Assembly (NCBI GenBank): GCA_050955045.1
Contig: JBPBQV010000035.1
Location: 24,886-88,885 of the forward strand
DNA length: 64,000 nt
From: Mucilaginibacter_A sp050955045
GTDB taxonomy: Bacteria > Bacteroidota > Bacteroidia > Sphingobacteriales > Sphingobacteriaceae
Direction: 5' to 3'
Shown: positions 25,889 through 34,760 of the stretch, piece by piece
Position numbering within the stretch: the stretch's first letter is position 1
Layout of the letters: each line of letters starts with the position of its first letter
Notes under the pieces: model-generated
Told to the model about the DNA's origin: nothing
Database searches by the model: none
The model's input: only the letters and a program-made list of their open reading frames with translations
Translations under genes and position numbers: made by a program

Positions 25889-26698
25889 TTGCTAACGGAA
25901 GAGGAAATTAATGTACTGCTAACTGATTTGATTGAAGTTTACAGCTACGATTTTACAGGCTATTCCAAACCAATGCTGCACCGGCGTATTAACCGGCTTT
26001 TTAAGTTGCGCTCCTTTTCCAGCTTTGGTGCCTTCCGTTATTTACTGCGCAGCGATCCGGGATATTTAAACTGGTTTATTGCAGAAGTGACCGTTCCGGT
26101 GACAGAGATGTTTCGTGATCCTTCGTTTTTTTTGACTTTGAGAAATGAAGTTTTTCCGGTTTTAAGCAGCTTTCCACTAATCCGAATCTGGCACGCGGGC
26201 TGTTCTACCGGCGAAGAAGTTTATTCGGTGGCAATTATTTTGAAAGAACTGAATCTTCTGCATAAATCGGTTTTATATGCAACGGATATCAACTCAAAAG
26301 TATTAAAAACAGCAGCAGCAGGAATTTTTCCGCTAAGCGGGATGAAGCAGTACTCTGAAAATTATGTGCAATCGGGCGGAACTGACTCTTTTTCTAATTA
26401 CTACACAGCACATTACGAACTGGTAAAATTGGATGAGCAGTTAAAAAAGCAGATCGTATTTTCAACACATAACCTGGCTACTGATGCTTCTTTTAACCAG
26501 TTTCAATTAATTATTTGCAGAAATGTGCTGATTTATTTTGACCAGGAATTACAAAATCGGGTATTGACATTGTTCGATAGCAGTTTAGAAAGTGGCAGTT
26601 TTTTGGCTTTGGGTAGTAAAGAAAATTTGCGTTTTGCAACTGTTGTACAGCAGTTCAAAAAAATCAACTCAACAGAAAAAATCTGGCAAAAAATATAA
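25889..26698 (+). CDS. CheR-type protein-glutamate methyltransferase
   Basis: This 269-residue protein has the CheR layout: an N-terminal helical domain (YSFT...MLHRRINRL, about 16-35), then the SAM-binding core with IRIWHAGCSTGEEVYSVA (about 98-115) and YATDIN, and IICRNVLIYFD (about 208-218). CheR enzymes methylate glutamates of receptors. In kinase clusters like this, they are thought to modify the sensor. No CheB esterase is present here. The frame opens with TTG at 25889; no ATG fits better because LTEEEINVLL already starts the domain. The start is therefore uncertain. Confidence 0.88.
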   Translation: MLTEEEINVLLTDLIEVYSYDFTGYSKPMLHRRINRLFKLRSFSSFGAFRYLLRSDPGYLNWFIAEVTVPVTEMFRDPSFFLTLRNEVFPVLSSFPLIRIWHAGCSTGEEVYSVAIILKELNLLHKSVLYATDINSKVLKTAAAGIFPLSGMKQYSENYVQSGGTDSFSNYYTAHYELVKLDEQLKKQIVFSTHNLATDASFNQFQLIICRNVLIYFDQELQNRVLTLFDSSLESGSFLALGSKENLRFATVVQQFKKINSTEKIWQKI

Positions 26699-26781
26699 CC
26701 GGCAATATAATAATCACCATATAATATTCTTTTTATGCAATTAAAAGGAGTAATTTTAAACTGAGAAAAATAATAAATCTT

Positions 26782-27426
26782 ATGGAGAAAGATAAGTGTT
26801 CTAAACACGGTGAAAACGGGCATGAAAACCCAGGTTCCAGTCGTCGGGATTTCCTTAAAAAAACATCTGTTTTATCAGCATTGGCACTTACGCCAGTTAG
26901 TTTGGTGCAGGCGGCTGAGAAGGAAATGGATGAAAAACTGGCTGCAGTTTTTGAAAAAGTTCCGTTAAAACTGGAAGTAAATGGTGTTAAACAAAGCTTA
27001 TCGGTAGAGCCAAGAGTTACTTTGCTGGATTTGCTGCGCGAACAATTAGATTTAACCGGTACCAAAAAAGGCTGTGATTATGGCCAGTGTGGTGCTTGTA
27101 CAGTGCATGTAAACGGCGAGCGCGTACTTTCCTGCCTAAGTTTAGCTGTAATGCACGAAGGACAAAAAGTTACCACAATAGAAGGATTAGCGAAAGGCGA
27201 CCAGTTGCACCCAATGCAGGAAGCTTTTATCAAACATGATGGTTTCCAGTGCGGTTACTGCACACCGGGCCAAATTATGTCGGCTGTTGCCTGTATTCGG
27301 GAAGGACATGCCGATAATGAAGCAGACATCAGAGAATATATGAGCGGTAATATTTGCCGTTGCGGTGCTTACCCTAACATTGTGAATGCGATTACAGCAG
27401 TTAAAAATGGAGGACAAAAAGTATGA
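26782..27426 (+). CDS. paoA: PaoA-type 2Fe-2S subunit of periplasmic aldehyde oxidoreductase
   Basis: This 214-residue protein has a Tat signal (SRRDFLKK, Arg 21-22, then a hydrophobic stretch to about 45). A plant-type ferredoxin cluster follows (Cys 98, 103, 106 and 118: GCDYGQCGACTVH...C), and then the second helical 2Fe-2S domain (CGYCTPGQ and CRCGAYPNI). It is the small electron-transfer subunit of a xanthine-dehydrogenase-family molybdoenzyme. The Tat signal implies folded export of the heterotrimer. The ATG of the next subunit overlaps its stop (ATGA, 4 bp), so subunits are translationally coupled. The closest architecture is E. coli PaoABC (YagTSR). Confidence 0.92.
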   Translation: MEKDKCSKHGENGHENPGSSRRDFLKKTSVLSALALTPVSLVQAAEKEMDEKLAAVFEKVPLKLEVNGVKQSLSVEPRVTLLDLLREQLDLTGTKKGCDYGQCGACTVHVNGERVLSCLSLAVMHEGQKVTTIEGLAKGDQLHPMQEAFIKHDGFQCGYCTPGQIMSAVACIREGHADNEADIREYMSGNICRCGAYPNIVNAITAVKNGGQKV

Positions 27427-28406
27427 TCCAGTTTCAATATGTACGTGCTTCCACTTCAAAAGTAGCAGTAGATGCGCTCGTTAAAAGTGCGGATGCTAAA
27501 TTTATTGCTGGCGGAACCAACCTGGTTGATTTGATGAAGCGCAATGTAATGGCACCGGCAAAACTAGTTGACATTAATAATATTCCGCTAAAAAGTATCG
27601 AGCAGCAAAGCGGAAAAATCAGGATTGGTGCGTTGGCTTTAAACAGCCAGGTAGCTGAAAATAAACTGATTCTAGAAAAGCATCCTCTGCTGGCCCAGGC
27701 TTTAAATGCGGGTGCATCGGCTCAAATTAGAAACATGGCAACTGTAGGTGGCAATATTTTGCAACGCACACGCTGCCCATATTTTTATGATACTGCTTTG
27801 CCTTGCAATAAGCGTGAACCAGGAACAGGTTGTGGTGCCTTAGGTGGTTTTAACCGGATGCACGCAATATTTGGCACCAGTGAGAAATGTATCGCTGTAA
27901 ATCCTAGCGATATGAATATTGCTTTGGTTGCGCTTGATGCTACAGTTTTGGTTGCCGGACCGAAAGGCGAGCGTAGGATTCAGTTTTCAGAGTTTCATCG
28001 TTTGCCGGGAGATCATCCTGAAAAAGACAATAACCTGCAAAAAAATGAGTTGATTACGGCTATTGAAATCCCCGACAATAACTTCAGCAAAAACAGTTAT
28101 TATATGAAAATTCGCGACCGTGCTTCGTATGCTTTTGCACTGGTTTCGGTAGGTGCAGCTTTAAATCTCGAAAATAACCGGATAAAAGAAGCACGCTTAG
28201 CTATGGGCGGTGTGGCGCATAAACCTTGGCGTTTAACAGAAGCAGAAAAAGCTTTATTAGGTAAACCAGCTACAGAAGAAACGTTTAAACAAGCTGCACA
28301 AATAGCGATGCAAGGTGCCAAAGCTTACAAATACAATGCTTTTAAATTAAAATTAGGGCCGAATACCATTGTTGAAGCTTTAAAACATGCAGCAGGATTA
28401 GTATAA
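27423..28406 (+). CDS. paoB: PaoB-type FAD subunit of aldehyde oxidoreductase
   Basis: This 327-residue CO-dehydrogenase-flavoprotein-like subunit binds FAD through FIAGGTNLVDLMK (about 28-40) and ATVGGNILQRTRCPYF (about 106-121). The stretch RTRCPYFYD...CNKREPGTGCGA carries the extra cysteines that coordinate a 4Fe-4S cluster in PaoB and 4-hydroxybenzoyl-CoA reductase beta. It passes electrons from the 2Fe-2S subunit to the acceptor. It has no signal of its own and should be carried out by the PaoA Tat leader. Confidence 0.92.
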   Translation: MIQFQYVRASTSKVAVDALVKSADAKFIAGGTNLVDLMKRNVMAPAKLVDINNIPLKSIEQQSGKIRIGALALNSQVAENKLILEKHPLLAQALNAGASAQIRNMATVGGNILQRTRCPYFYDTALPCNKREPGTGCGALGGFNRMHAIFGTSEKCIAVNPSDMNIALVALDATVLVAGPKGERRIQFSEFHRLPGDHPEKDNNLQKNELITAIEIPDNNFSKNSYYMKIRDRASYAFALVSVGAALNLENNRIKEARLAMGGVAHKPWRLTEAEKALLGKPATEETFKQAAQIAMQGAKAYKYNAFKLKLGPNTIVEALKHAAGLV

Positions 28407-28436
28407 AGCACTAAAAAACTATTGAAAATTACACTC

Positions 28437-30692
28437 ATGGAAAAAGCATTTTTCGACAATAAAGATTATAAACCTTTAGACCGGGTAGATGGCCGGCTTA
28501 AGGTAACTGGTGCAGCCAAATATTCTGCCGAATTTCAGCTGCCTGATATGGCGTATGCTGTTTTGGTAGGCAGCACCATTGCAAAAGGTTCTATTAAAAG
28601 TATTGATGCTAAAGCAGCAGAACGCGCACCAGGTGTTTTGGCAGTTATTTCTTATTTGAATGCGATTAAGGTTCCAGGATATAAATCAGATGCTGGCCAT
28701 CCTTCCGAACCTCCTACAAATGGACAACCTTTACGCGTTTTTTACGATAATAAAATCGTTTCTAACGGACAGCCAATTGTCGCTGTAGTGGCTAATACTT
28801 TTGAAAGAGCACAGTATGGTGCATCGTTAGTAAAAGTAACGTACGATAAAGAGCAGCATCAAACTGATTTTAATGCGAATGTGCAAAACGCAATTCAGCC
28901 GGCTCAGGTCAAAAAAAACCCTAAATCTGGTTTGGCTGATTATAACCGAGGTCAGGCTGACGCTTATCAAACGGCTCCGGTTAAAGTAGAAGCTGAATAT
29001 GTTCATCCTTCAGAAATGCACAATCCAATGGAGTTGCAAGCAATTACTGCTCATTGGGAAGCTGATGATAAATTAACTGTTTATGACAAGGTGCAGGGAA
29101 CGCAACCCACACAGCAAAACTTTGCCAAAGAGTGGAAAATACCTGCAGAAAACGTTAAGGTAATTGCAACCTTTGTTGGTGGTGCTTTTGGAAATGGTTT
29201 GCACAACTGGCCGCATGAAACCGCCGCAATTATTGCTGCAAAGCAAGTAAAACGTCCGGTGAAGTTGGTATTAACGCGCGAGCAAATGTTCACGATGGTT
29301 GGCTACCGTCCACATACTTGGCAGAAAATACAAATGGGAGCCACAAAAGATGGAAAACTGGTTAGCATCGATCATCAGTCTATCGGGCAAACTTCCAGCT
29401 ACGAAGAGTTTACAGAATCAACTTTGCAGCAAACCAAAATGATGTATGCTTCGCCAAGCGTAAGTACACGTTATCGTATTTTGCCACTTAACGTAGCTAC
29501 GCCAATCTGGATGCGCGGACCGGGGGAAGCAACTGGTGCTTTTGCGTTGGAATCGGCAATGGATGAAATGGCTTTTGCCTTGAATATTGATCCGGTTGAA
29601 TTCAGGTTACGGAACTATACAGACTCTGATCCGGATAAAAATTTACCTTGGTCAACTAAATATTTAAAAGAATGTTACCAGGCCGGAATGGAAAAAATAG
29701 GCTGGAGCAAACGCAAGTTACAGCCAGGTCAGGTAAAATCCGGAGAATGGCTGGTGGGCTACGGTATGGGAACAGGAACTTTTGGTGCAAACCGTGGCTC
29801 TGCAACGGTTAGAGCACAATTAGATGCTAATGGGAATTTGGTAATGCAAAGTGCTATTACAGATATTGGCCCAGGAACAGGTACAGCTATGGTACAAATT
29901 GCGTCCAATTCCACTGGTATTGCAACAAATAAAATAAGTTTCCAGTTAGGTAATTCTGAATATCCAAAAGCCGGTAATCAGGGGGGATCTTCAACTGTTA
30001 ACACGGTTGGCCCTGCTGTGCAAGCTGCTTGTAATGCGATTAAGCAACAGTTAAAAACAATGGCTATCGCAAAAGGCGAAAGCGAATCAGCTTTTAGTAC
30101 AGCTAAACCTGAAGATATGATGATTAACGAAGGTCAGCTTTCGCTTATCAATAATCCATCGGTAAAAATAGCAATTGCTGATTTGTTTAAACAGAACAAC
30201 GTACAAAAAATAGAAGCTACAGAAGAATCTAAACCGAATGATAACCGAACTAAGTATTCAATGTACGCCTTTTCTATGCACTTTGCAGAAGTTCACGTAC
30301 ATCCGTCAACCGGACAAGTGCGGGTTAAAAAAGTAGTTTGTTGTGCAGATGCTGGTACAATTGTTAGTCCGAAAACGGCTGCAAATCAAATGATTGGTGG
30401 TGCAACCGGCGGTATCGGTATGGCTTTAACAGAAGATGCTGTAATTGATCATCGTTTTGGTAGATATGTAACGAAAGATTTTGCAGACTACCACGTGCCT
30501 GTACATGCAGATGTGCCGGCAATTGAAGTATTTTTTGTAGATAAACCAGATACTTTAGTTGATCCGGTAGGAAGTAAAGGTTTGGGTGAAATTGCCATAA
30601 TTGGCGTTGCCCCAGCTATTGCAAATGCTATATTTAATGCTACTGGTAAAAGGATACGCGAATTGCCTATTACACCCGATAAGCTACTTTAA
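28437..30692 (+). CDS. paoC: PaoC-type molybdopterin-binding subunit of aldehyde oxidoreductase
   Basis: The large subunit of about 751 residues binds the molybdenum cofactor and oxidises aldehydes to acids. Landmarks are DYKPLDRVDGRLKVTGAAKY at the N-terminus, GGAFGNG in the cofactor region, MRGPGEATGAFALESAMDE, and the C-terminal GSKGLGEIA holding the catalytic glutamate. I chose the ATG at 28437 over the TTG at 28422 because the extra five codons are unconserved and TTG is rare here. It lies 30 bp after paoB. Physiological substrates are likely aromatic or aliphatic aldehydes; maturation factors (PaoD/XdhC-like) are not in the window. A terminator follows at 30706. Confidence 0.92.
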   Translation: MEKAFFDNKDYKPLDRVDGRLKVTGAAKYSAEFQLPDMAYAVLVGSTIAKGSIKSIDAKAAERAPGVLAVISYLNAIKVPGYKSDAGHPSEPPTNGQPLRVFYDNKIVSNGQPIVAVVANTFERAQYGASLVKVTYDKEQHQTDFNANVQNAIQPAQVKKNPKSGLADYNRGQADAYQTAPVKVEAEYVHPSEMHNPMELQAITAHWEADDKLTVYDKVQGTQPTQQNFAKEWKIPAENVKVIATFVGGAFGNGLHNWPHETAAIIAAKQVKRPVKLVLTREQMFTMVGYRPHTWQKIQMGATKDGKLVSIDHQSIGQTSSYEEFTESTLQQTKMMYASPSVSTRYRILPLNVATPIWMRGPGEATGAFALESAMDEMAFALNIDPVEFRLRNYTDSDPDKNLPWSTKYLKECYQAGMEKIGWSKRKLQPGQVKSGEWLVGYGMGTGTFGANRGSATVRAQLDANGNLVMQSAITDIGPGTGTAMVQIASNSTGIATNKISFQLGNSEYPKAGNQGGSSTVNTVGPAVQAACNAIKQQLKTMAIAKGESESAFSTAKPEDMMINEGQLSLINNPSVKIAIADLFKQNNVQKIEATEESKPNDNRTKYSMYAFSMHFAEVHVHPSTGQVRVKKVVCCADAGTIVSPKTAANQMIGGATGGIGMALTEDAVIDHRFGRYVTKDFADYHVPVHADVPAIEVFFVDKPDTLVDPVGSKGLGEIAIIGVAPAIANAIFNATGKRIRELPITPDKLL

Positions 30693-30705
30693 AAAATCTT
30701 AAATA

Positions 30706-30741
30706 AAACCAGTGTGCTTATTATATCAGGCACACTGGTTT
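30706..30741. terminator. bidirectional terminator overlapping the NRPS stop codon
   Basis: AAACCAGTGTGC (30706-30717) and GCACACTGGTTT (30730-30741) form a perfect 12-bp stem with a 12-base loop. The right arm, read on minus, encodes the last codons of the NRPS (Asn-Gln-Cys-Ala-stop), so the stem is partly coding. It should end both the paoABC and NRPS transcripts. It is not built from the 12-mer. Confidence 0.85.
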
Positions 30742-33700
30742 AAACAATCTTGTAAAGCAGTTGCAAATTCTTTATCATTTGGGCTATCAAATAAAGTTTT
30801 ATGATCTCCTGGTACTTCATAAATTTTTACACCTTTTGAAGCATACTTTTTCCATCCCAAAAATTTAAAATCGTCTATGTAGTAGATTCGTTCTTTCGCT
30901 CTGAAAAGATCAATTGTACCATCAAACGGTTCTACTTTATAATTGTAATAAGCAATATCGTGCTGTTCGCTAATTTGCTTTACTTCCAACATATATTTGT
31001 CAGTTGTTACCGTTTCCTCTTTTAGTATTCCTAAATAAACAGCGATAGCCTTAATCTTTTTTAATACAAAATTAAATTGATAAGTAATGGTAGTTTTAGG
31101 TTGTGTAAATAAAGAGAGGATGATCCAAACAAGTTTTTTAAATTGTCTGAATATTTTAATAAAAACTTTGTAAAAAATGCTTTTGTCTGAAAGATGGTCT
31201 TCAGCATTTGTATCAATCATACCAAGCATTTTTACTTCTTTTCCCATTAAACGCAGTTGACGTGCCATTTCTACAGCTACATATCCGCCAAAAGAGTAAC
31301 CAGCAATAGCATACGGTCCAACAGGATTATTTTTAACAATTTCTTCAACGTAGTTAGAAGCTATTTCTTCCATATTATCTAAAGGTTTGTCATGACCATC
31401 AAGTCCTCTAGCTTGCAATCCGTAAACAGGCTGATCATCATCTACATGTTTTGCTATACTATTAAAGTTTAAAACATTAGAATCACTGCCGTGAATAAGA
31501 TAAACTGGCATTTTATTTCCTGTTGGTTTGATAGGAACTAATGAACTCCAGTTGATGGATTTTTCAACACCTGTTAGTAAAAGAGATAAAGATTCAATTG
31601 TAGAAGATTTAAAAAGGGAGGACAAAGGCAGCCTTTTTCCGGTTTCTTTTTCTAAACGGCTCATAATTTGAACTGCAGAAAGAGAATGACCGCCTATTTC
31701 AAAAAAGTTATCGTTAATGCTGATAGCAGAAAGCCCCAGCACACTGCACCAAATATCTGATACTAATTTTTCAGCATCTGTTCTGGGGCCAATGTAATCG
31801 GAAGCGGTTTCATTATTTTGCGTTGTTTGTGGTTTTGGTAAAGCATTGCGGTCGATTTTGTTGTTTGGCGTTAAAGGAAATTCAGTAAGAAGGATGAAAT
31901 GAGCCGGAATCATAAATGGAGGTAATACTTCTTTTATAGCTGTTTTCCAGTTGTTTATCCAGATTTTTGAATTATCTTCATCTACAAGCGGAGCAATAAC
32001 ATAAGCAACAAGTTGCTGATTGCCGTACTGATCTTCCTGCGCCACAACTACTACCTGGTTAATCTGGTTTTGAAGCGTAAGCTGCGCTTCAATCTCGCCC
32101 AATTCTACACGATGACCTCTTATTTTAACCTGATGATCTGCACGGCCTAAATACTCAATTTCGCCATTTGGCAATAAGCGACCCACATCACCGGTACGAT
32201 ACATTTTTTTACCAGAATCTGTACTGATTATATCTTTAGGAAAACGCGTAACAGTTAATCCAACCTGATTTAAATAACCTCTTGCAACACCATCTCCGGC
32301 AATAAATATTTCGCCAATTTCCCCATCGGGTAAAAGGTTAAAATATTCATCCAGAATATAAACCTGTGTATTATCAATGGGACGGCCAATAGTAATCAGC
32401 TTATCCTCATAAAAAATCTGTTTCCCGGTAGAGTAGATGGTTGTTTCCGTTGGCCCATACATATTCCATAAGCCGGCACAAAGTGTAGTCAGTTTTTTTG
32501 CCAAATCAGGTTGCAAGGCCTCGCCGCAACAAAAAATTCTGACAGGTAATTTATCTGTCCAACCAGCCTCCAGCAACATGCGGAACGTTGCCGGTGTAGC
32601 CTGTATCAAACTAATATTTGCTGATTTAATCAATTTCAGCAACTCGTAACCGTCTTTAGCTATTTTTGTATCGGCCAAAACCATTTCAGCACCACTTATT
32701 AAAGGTAAAAATAGCTCTAGTCCGGCAATATCAAAAGAAATGGTAGAAAGAGCCAACATTCGGTCATCCGCAGCAATTCCGGGCCATTTATAAACACTGC
32801 TCAATAAATTAATTAAGCTATGATGCTCAATTTGAACACCTTTTGGCCTGCCAGTTGAACCAGAAGTGTACAATACATAAGCCAGATCAGAACCGTTAAT
32901 TGTTAGTTCCGGGTTTTTGGCTGAATAAGATTGAAGCTCCGGAATAACGTCTTCCAGCAGTATTTCTTCTGCATCTGATAAAAACTGTCCTTTGTATTTT
33001 TGATTAACCAGCAGTAATTTTGCGCCCGAATCCTGCAGCATGTAGTGAATACGATCATGTGGATAAGTTGGATCAAGCGGAATATAAGCCGCGCCGGATT
33101 TCAACACAGCCAAAATAGTCATCACCATTTTTATCGAACGATCTAATGCTACGCCGATTAAATCACCTTTTCGGATGCCTTTTTTAACAAGGAAATTTGC
33201 TAACTGGTTGGATTTTGAAAGCAGTTCGCCGTTTGTAATAGTTTGATCATAGAAACTTATTGCTGTTTTTACCGCATATTTTTCAAGGTTCTGGCTGATC
33301 ATATCCGGAAGAGAACCTTGCGAATCAACAGCTGCAGTATCATTCCGTGTTTTTTCTTGATCGCTTGAACTATTTTTGGGTAGGATTGAAATACGATTAA
33401 TCGCACGGTCTGGTTGCTCAGAAAGCTGTTGTAGCAGTTCTTCAAAACAAGCCATCATCCAACGAATAGTTTCCGGCTTAAAAAGCTGTGTGTTATACGA
33501 CCATTCCAGTGTTAATTCATTTTCAGAACCACTAGCATTTAAAAAAATCTCAAAAGTTTCAAAAGCTCTTGGGTTATAATGTAAACGATACGATAAACCT
33601 GTAAATGCTACGCCATCGTCCATGTTCATATCCATGTTAAAAACAATCGGTACCAGCGGAATACGGGAAGCATCTCGCGAAAACTGAAGTGTTTTAATCA

Positions 33701-34760
33701 AAGTACCGAAACTAAACTGCTGCTGTTCCAGTGCATCCAGTATTTCAGTTTTTCTTTGTTTAAGATACGCGTTGAACGTAGATGCTTCTTTTAACACACT
33801 TTTTATGGGAAGTAGGTTTACGCAATGCCCAGTCAATCCATAGTAACCCGAAGCTGCCTGCCCTGATGCCGGAAGTCCAAGAACAATTTCCTGTTGACCT
33901 GTAATTTGATGCAGCAAAATTTCAAAAGCCGAAAGCAGCGTAACTACAAAACTGCAACCTATTTTAGCACCTGTTTTTTTGATGGCTGAGCTAAGTGCCG
34001 GATCTAATTTAAAATCCTGGCGATGGCTTTTATAAGTCCGCCCCACTGGCCGCGAAAAATCTATCGGAAGTTCTGTAACAGGTATGTTTTGGCTAAATTG
34101 ATCAATCCAAAACTGTTTGGTTTGCTGATAAGCCTGTGTTGCTGCAAATTCTAGTTGCTCGGTAATATACAAGCTCATTTGCGGCACTTCCGGTAGCTGC
34201 GGTTGCTGACCTTGCTGATAAACGGTGTAAAGTTTACTTAAATCCTGCAATAAAACGCCTAACGACCAGCCATCGCAAATAATATGGTGCGCACTCAGCG
34301 TAAAATAATATTCCTCAGCCGAAAGCTTAAAAAGTGTAGTACGAAACAATGGCCCATTTTCCAGATCATAAGTCTGAAGCGATTCATTTTCGAGAAACTG
34401 TTTTATTAATTTCTGTTGATCAAATGAACTTTCAGAAGATAAGTCTCTAAAAATGAGATTAGCAGATATACTTTGGTAAATTAAAATTTGAGTTCCGTCG
34501 CTTTTAAAAGTACTACGTAAAGATTGATGCCTCAGGATCAAATCTTGTAAAGCAATCTGTAATGCCTGCTTGTCCAGCTGTCCGTTTAGTTGCAGGGAAA
34601 CAGATTCATTATAACATCTGTTAGCATCATCACCACCCAATTTGCAGGAAAGCCAGATTTCTTCTTGCGGTTTGGCCAGCGGAACTATTTGCTCAATTGC
34701 TGGCCCTGCAAAAGGGTCAAAATCAATCGGATCTAAGTAATATGATTGTTCTGTTTTCAA
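30726..34760 (-). CDS. NRPS: condensation-adenylation-PCP-thioesterase
   Basis: This 1344-residue terminal module has a condensation domain (about 22-460; active site HHIICDG 158-164) and an adenylation domain (about 490-1000; LYTSGSTGRPKG, MYGPTETT, YRTGD). A PCP (about 1010-1075; GGHSL near 1021) and a thioesterase (about 1095-1340; GYSFGG near 1153, later Asp and GDHK His) follow. The adenylation pocket reads D-I-L-Q-F-C-M-I-Y-K by alignment to GrsA, only loosely like glycine codes, so the residue is uncertain. It condenses an aminoacyl unit with the upstream beta-amino intermediate and releases the product. Its ATG overlaps the upstream stop by 4 bp. Two exact 12-mers lie inside (31925, 33782). 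Confidence 0.93.
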   Translation of the reverse strand: MKTEQSYYLDPIDFDPFAGPAIEQIVPLAKPQEEIWLSCKLGGDDANRCYNESVSLQLNGQLDKQALQIALQDLILRHQSLRSTFKSDGTQILIYQSISANLIFRDLSSESSFDQQKLIKQFLENESLQTYDLENGPLFRTTLFKLSAEEYYFTLSAHHIICDGWSLGVLLQDLSKLYTVYQQGQQPQLPEVPQMSLYITEQLEFAATQAYQQTKQFWIDQFSQNIPVTELPIDFSRPVGRTYKSHRQDFKLDPALSSAIKKTGAKIGCSFVVTLLSAFEILLHQITGQQEIVLGLPASGQAASGYYGLTGHCVNLLPIKSVLKEASTFNAYLKQRKTEILDALEQQQFSFGTLIKTLQFSRDASRIPLVPIVFNMDMNMDDGVAFTGLSYRLHYNPRAFETFEIFLNASGSENELTLEWSYNTQLFKPETIRWMMACFEELLQQLSEQPDRAINRISILPKNSSSDQEKTRNDTAAVDSQGSLPDMISQNLEKYAVKTAISFYDQTITNGELLSKSNQLANFLVKKGIRKGDLIGVALDRSIKMVMTILAVLKSGAAYIPLDPTYPHDRIHYMLQDSGAKLLLVNQKYKGQFLSDAEEILLEDVIPELQSYSAKNPELTINGSDLAYVLYTSGSTGRPKGVQIEHHSLINLLSSVYKWPGIAADDRMLALSTISFDIAGLELFLPLISGAEMVLADTKIAKDGYELLKLIKSANISLIQATPATFRMLLEAGWTDKLPVRIFCCGEALQPDLAKKLTTLCAGLWNMYGPTETTIYSTGKQIFYEDKLITIGRPIDNTQVYILDEYFNLLPDGEIGEIFIAGDGVARGYLNQVGLTVTRFPKDIISTDSGKKMYRTGDVGRLLPNGEIEYLGRADHQVKIRGHRVELGEIEAQLTLQNQINQVVVVAQEDQYGNQQLVAYVIAPLVDEDNSKIWINNWKTAIKEVLPPFMIPAHFILLTEFPLTPNNKIDRNALPKPQTTQNNETASDYIGPRTDAEKLVSDIWCSVLGLSAISINDNFFEIGGHSLSAVQIMSRLEKETGKRLPLSSLFKSSTIESLSLLLTGVEKSINWSSLVPIKPTGNKMPVYLIHGSDSNVLNFNSIAKHVDDDQPVYGLQARGLDGHDKPLDNMEEIASNYVEEIVKNNPVGPYAIAGYSFGGYVAVEMARQLRLMGKEVKMLGMIDTNAEDHLSDKSIFYKVFIKIFRQFKKLVWIILSLFTQPKTTITYQFNFVLKKIKAIAVYLGILKEETVTTDKYMLEVKQISEQHDIAYYNYKVEPFDGTIDLFRAKERIYYIDDFKFLGWKKYASKGVKIYEVPGDHKTLFDSPNDKEFATALQDCLNQCA

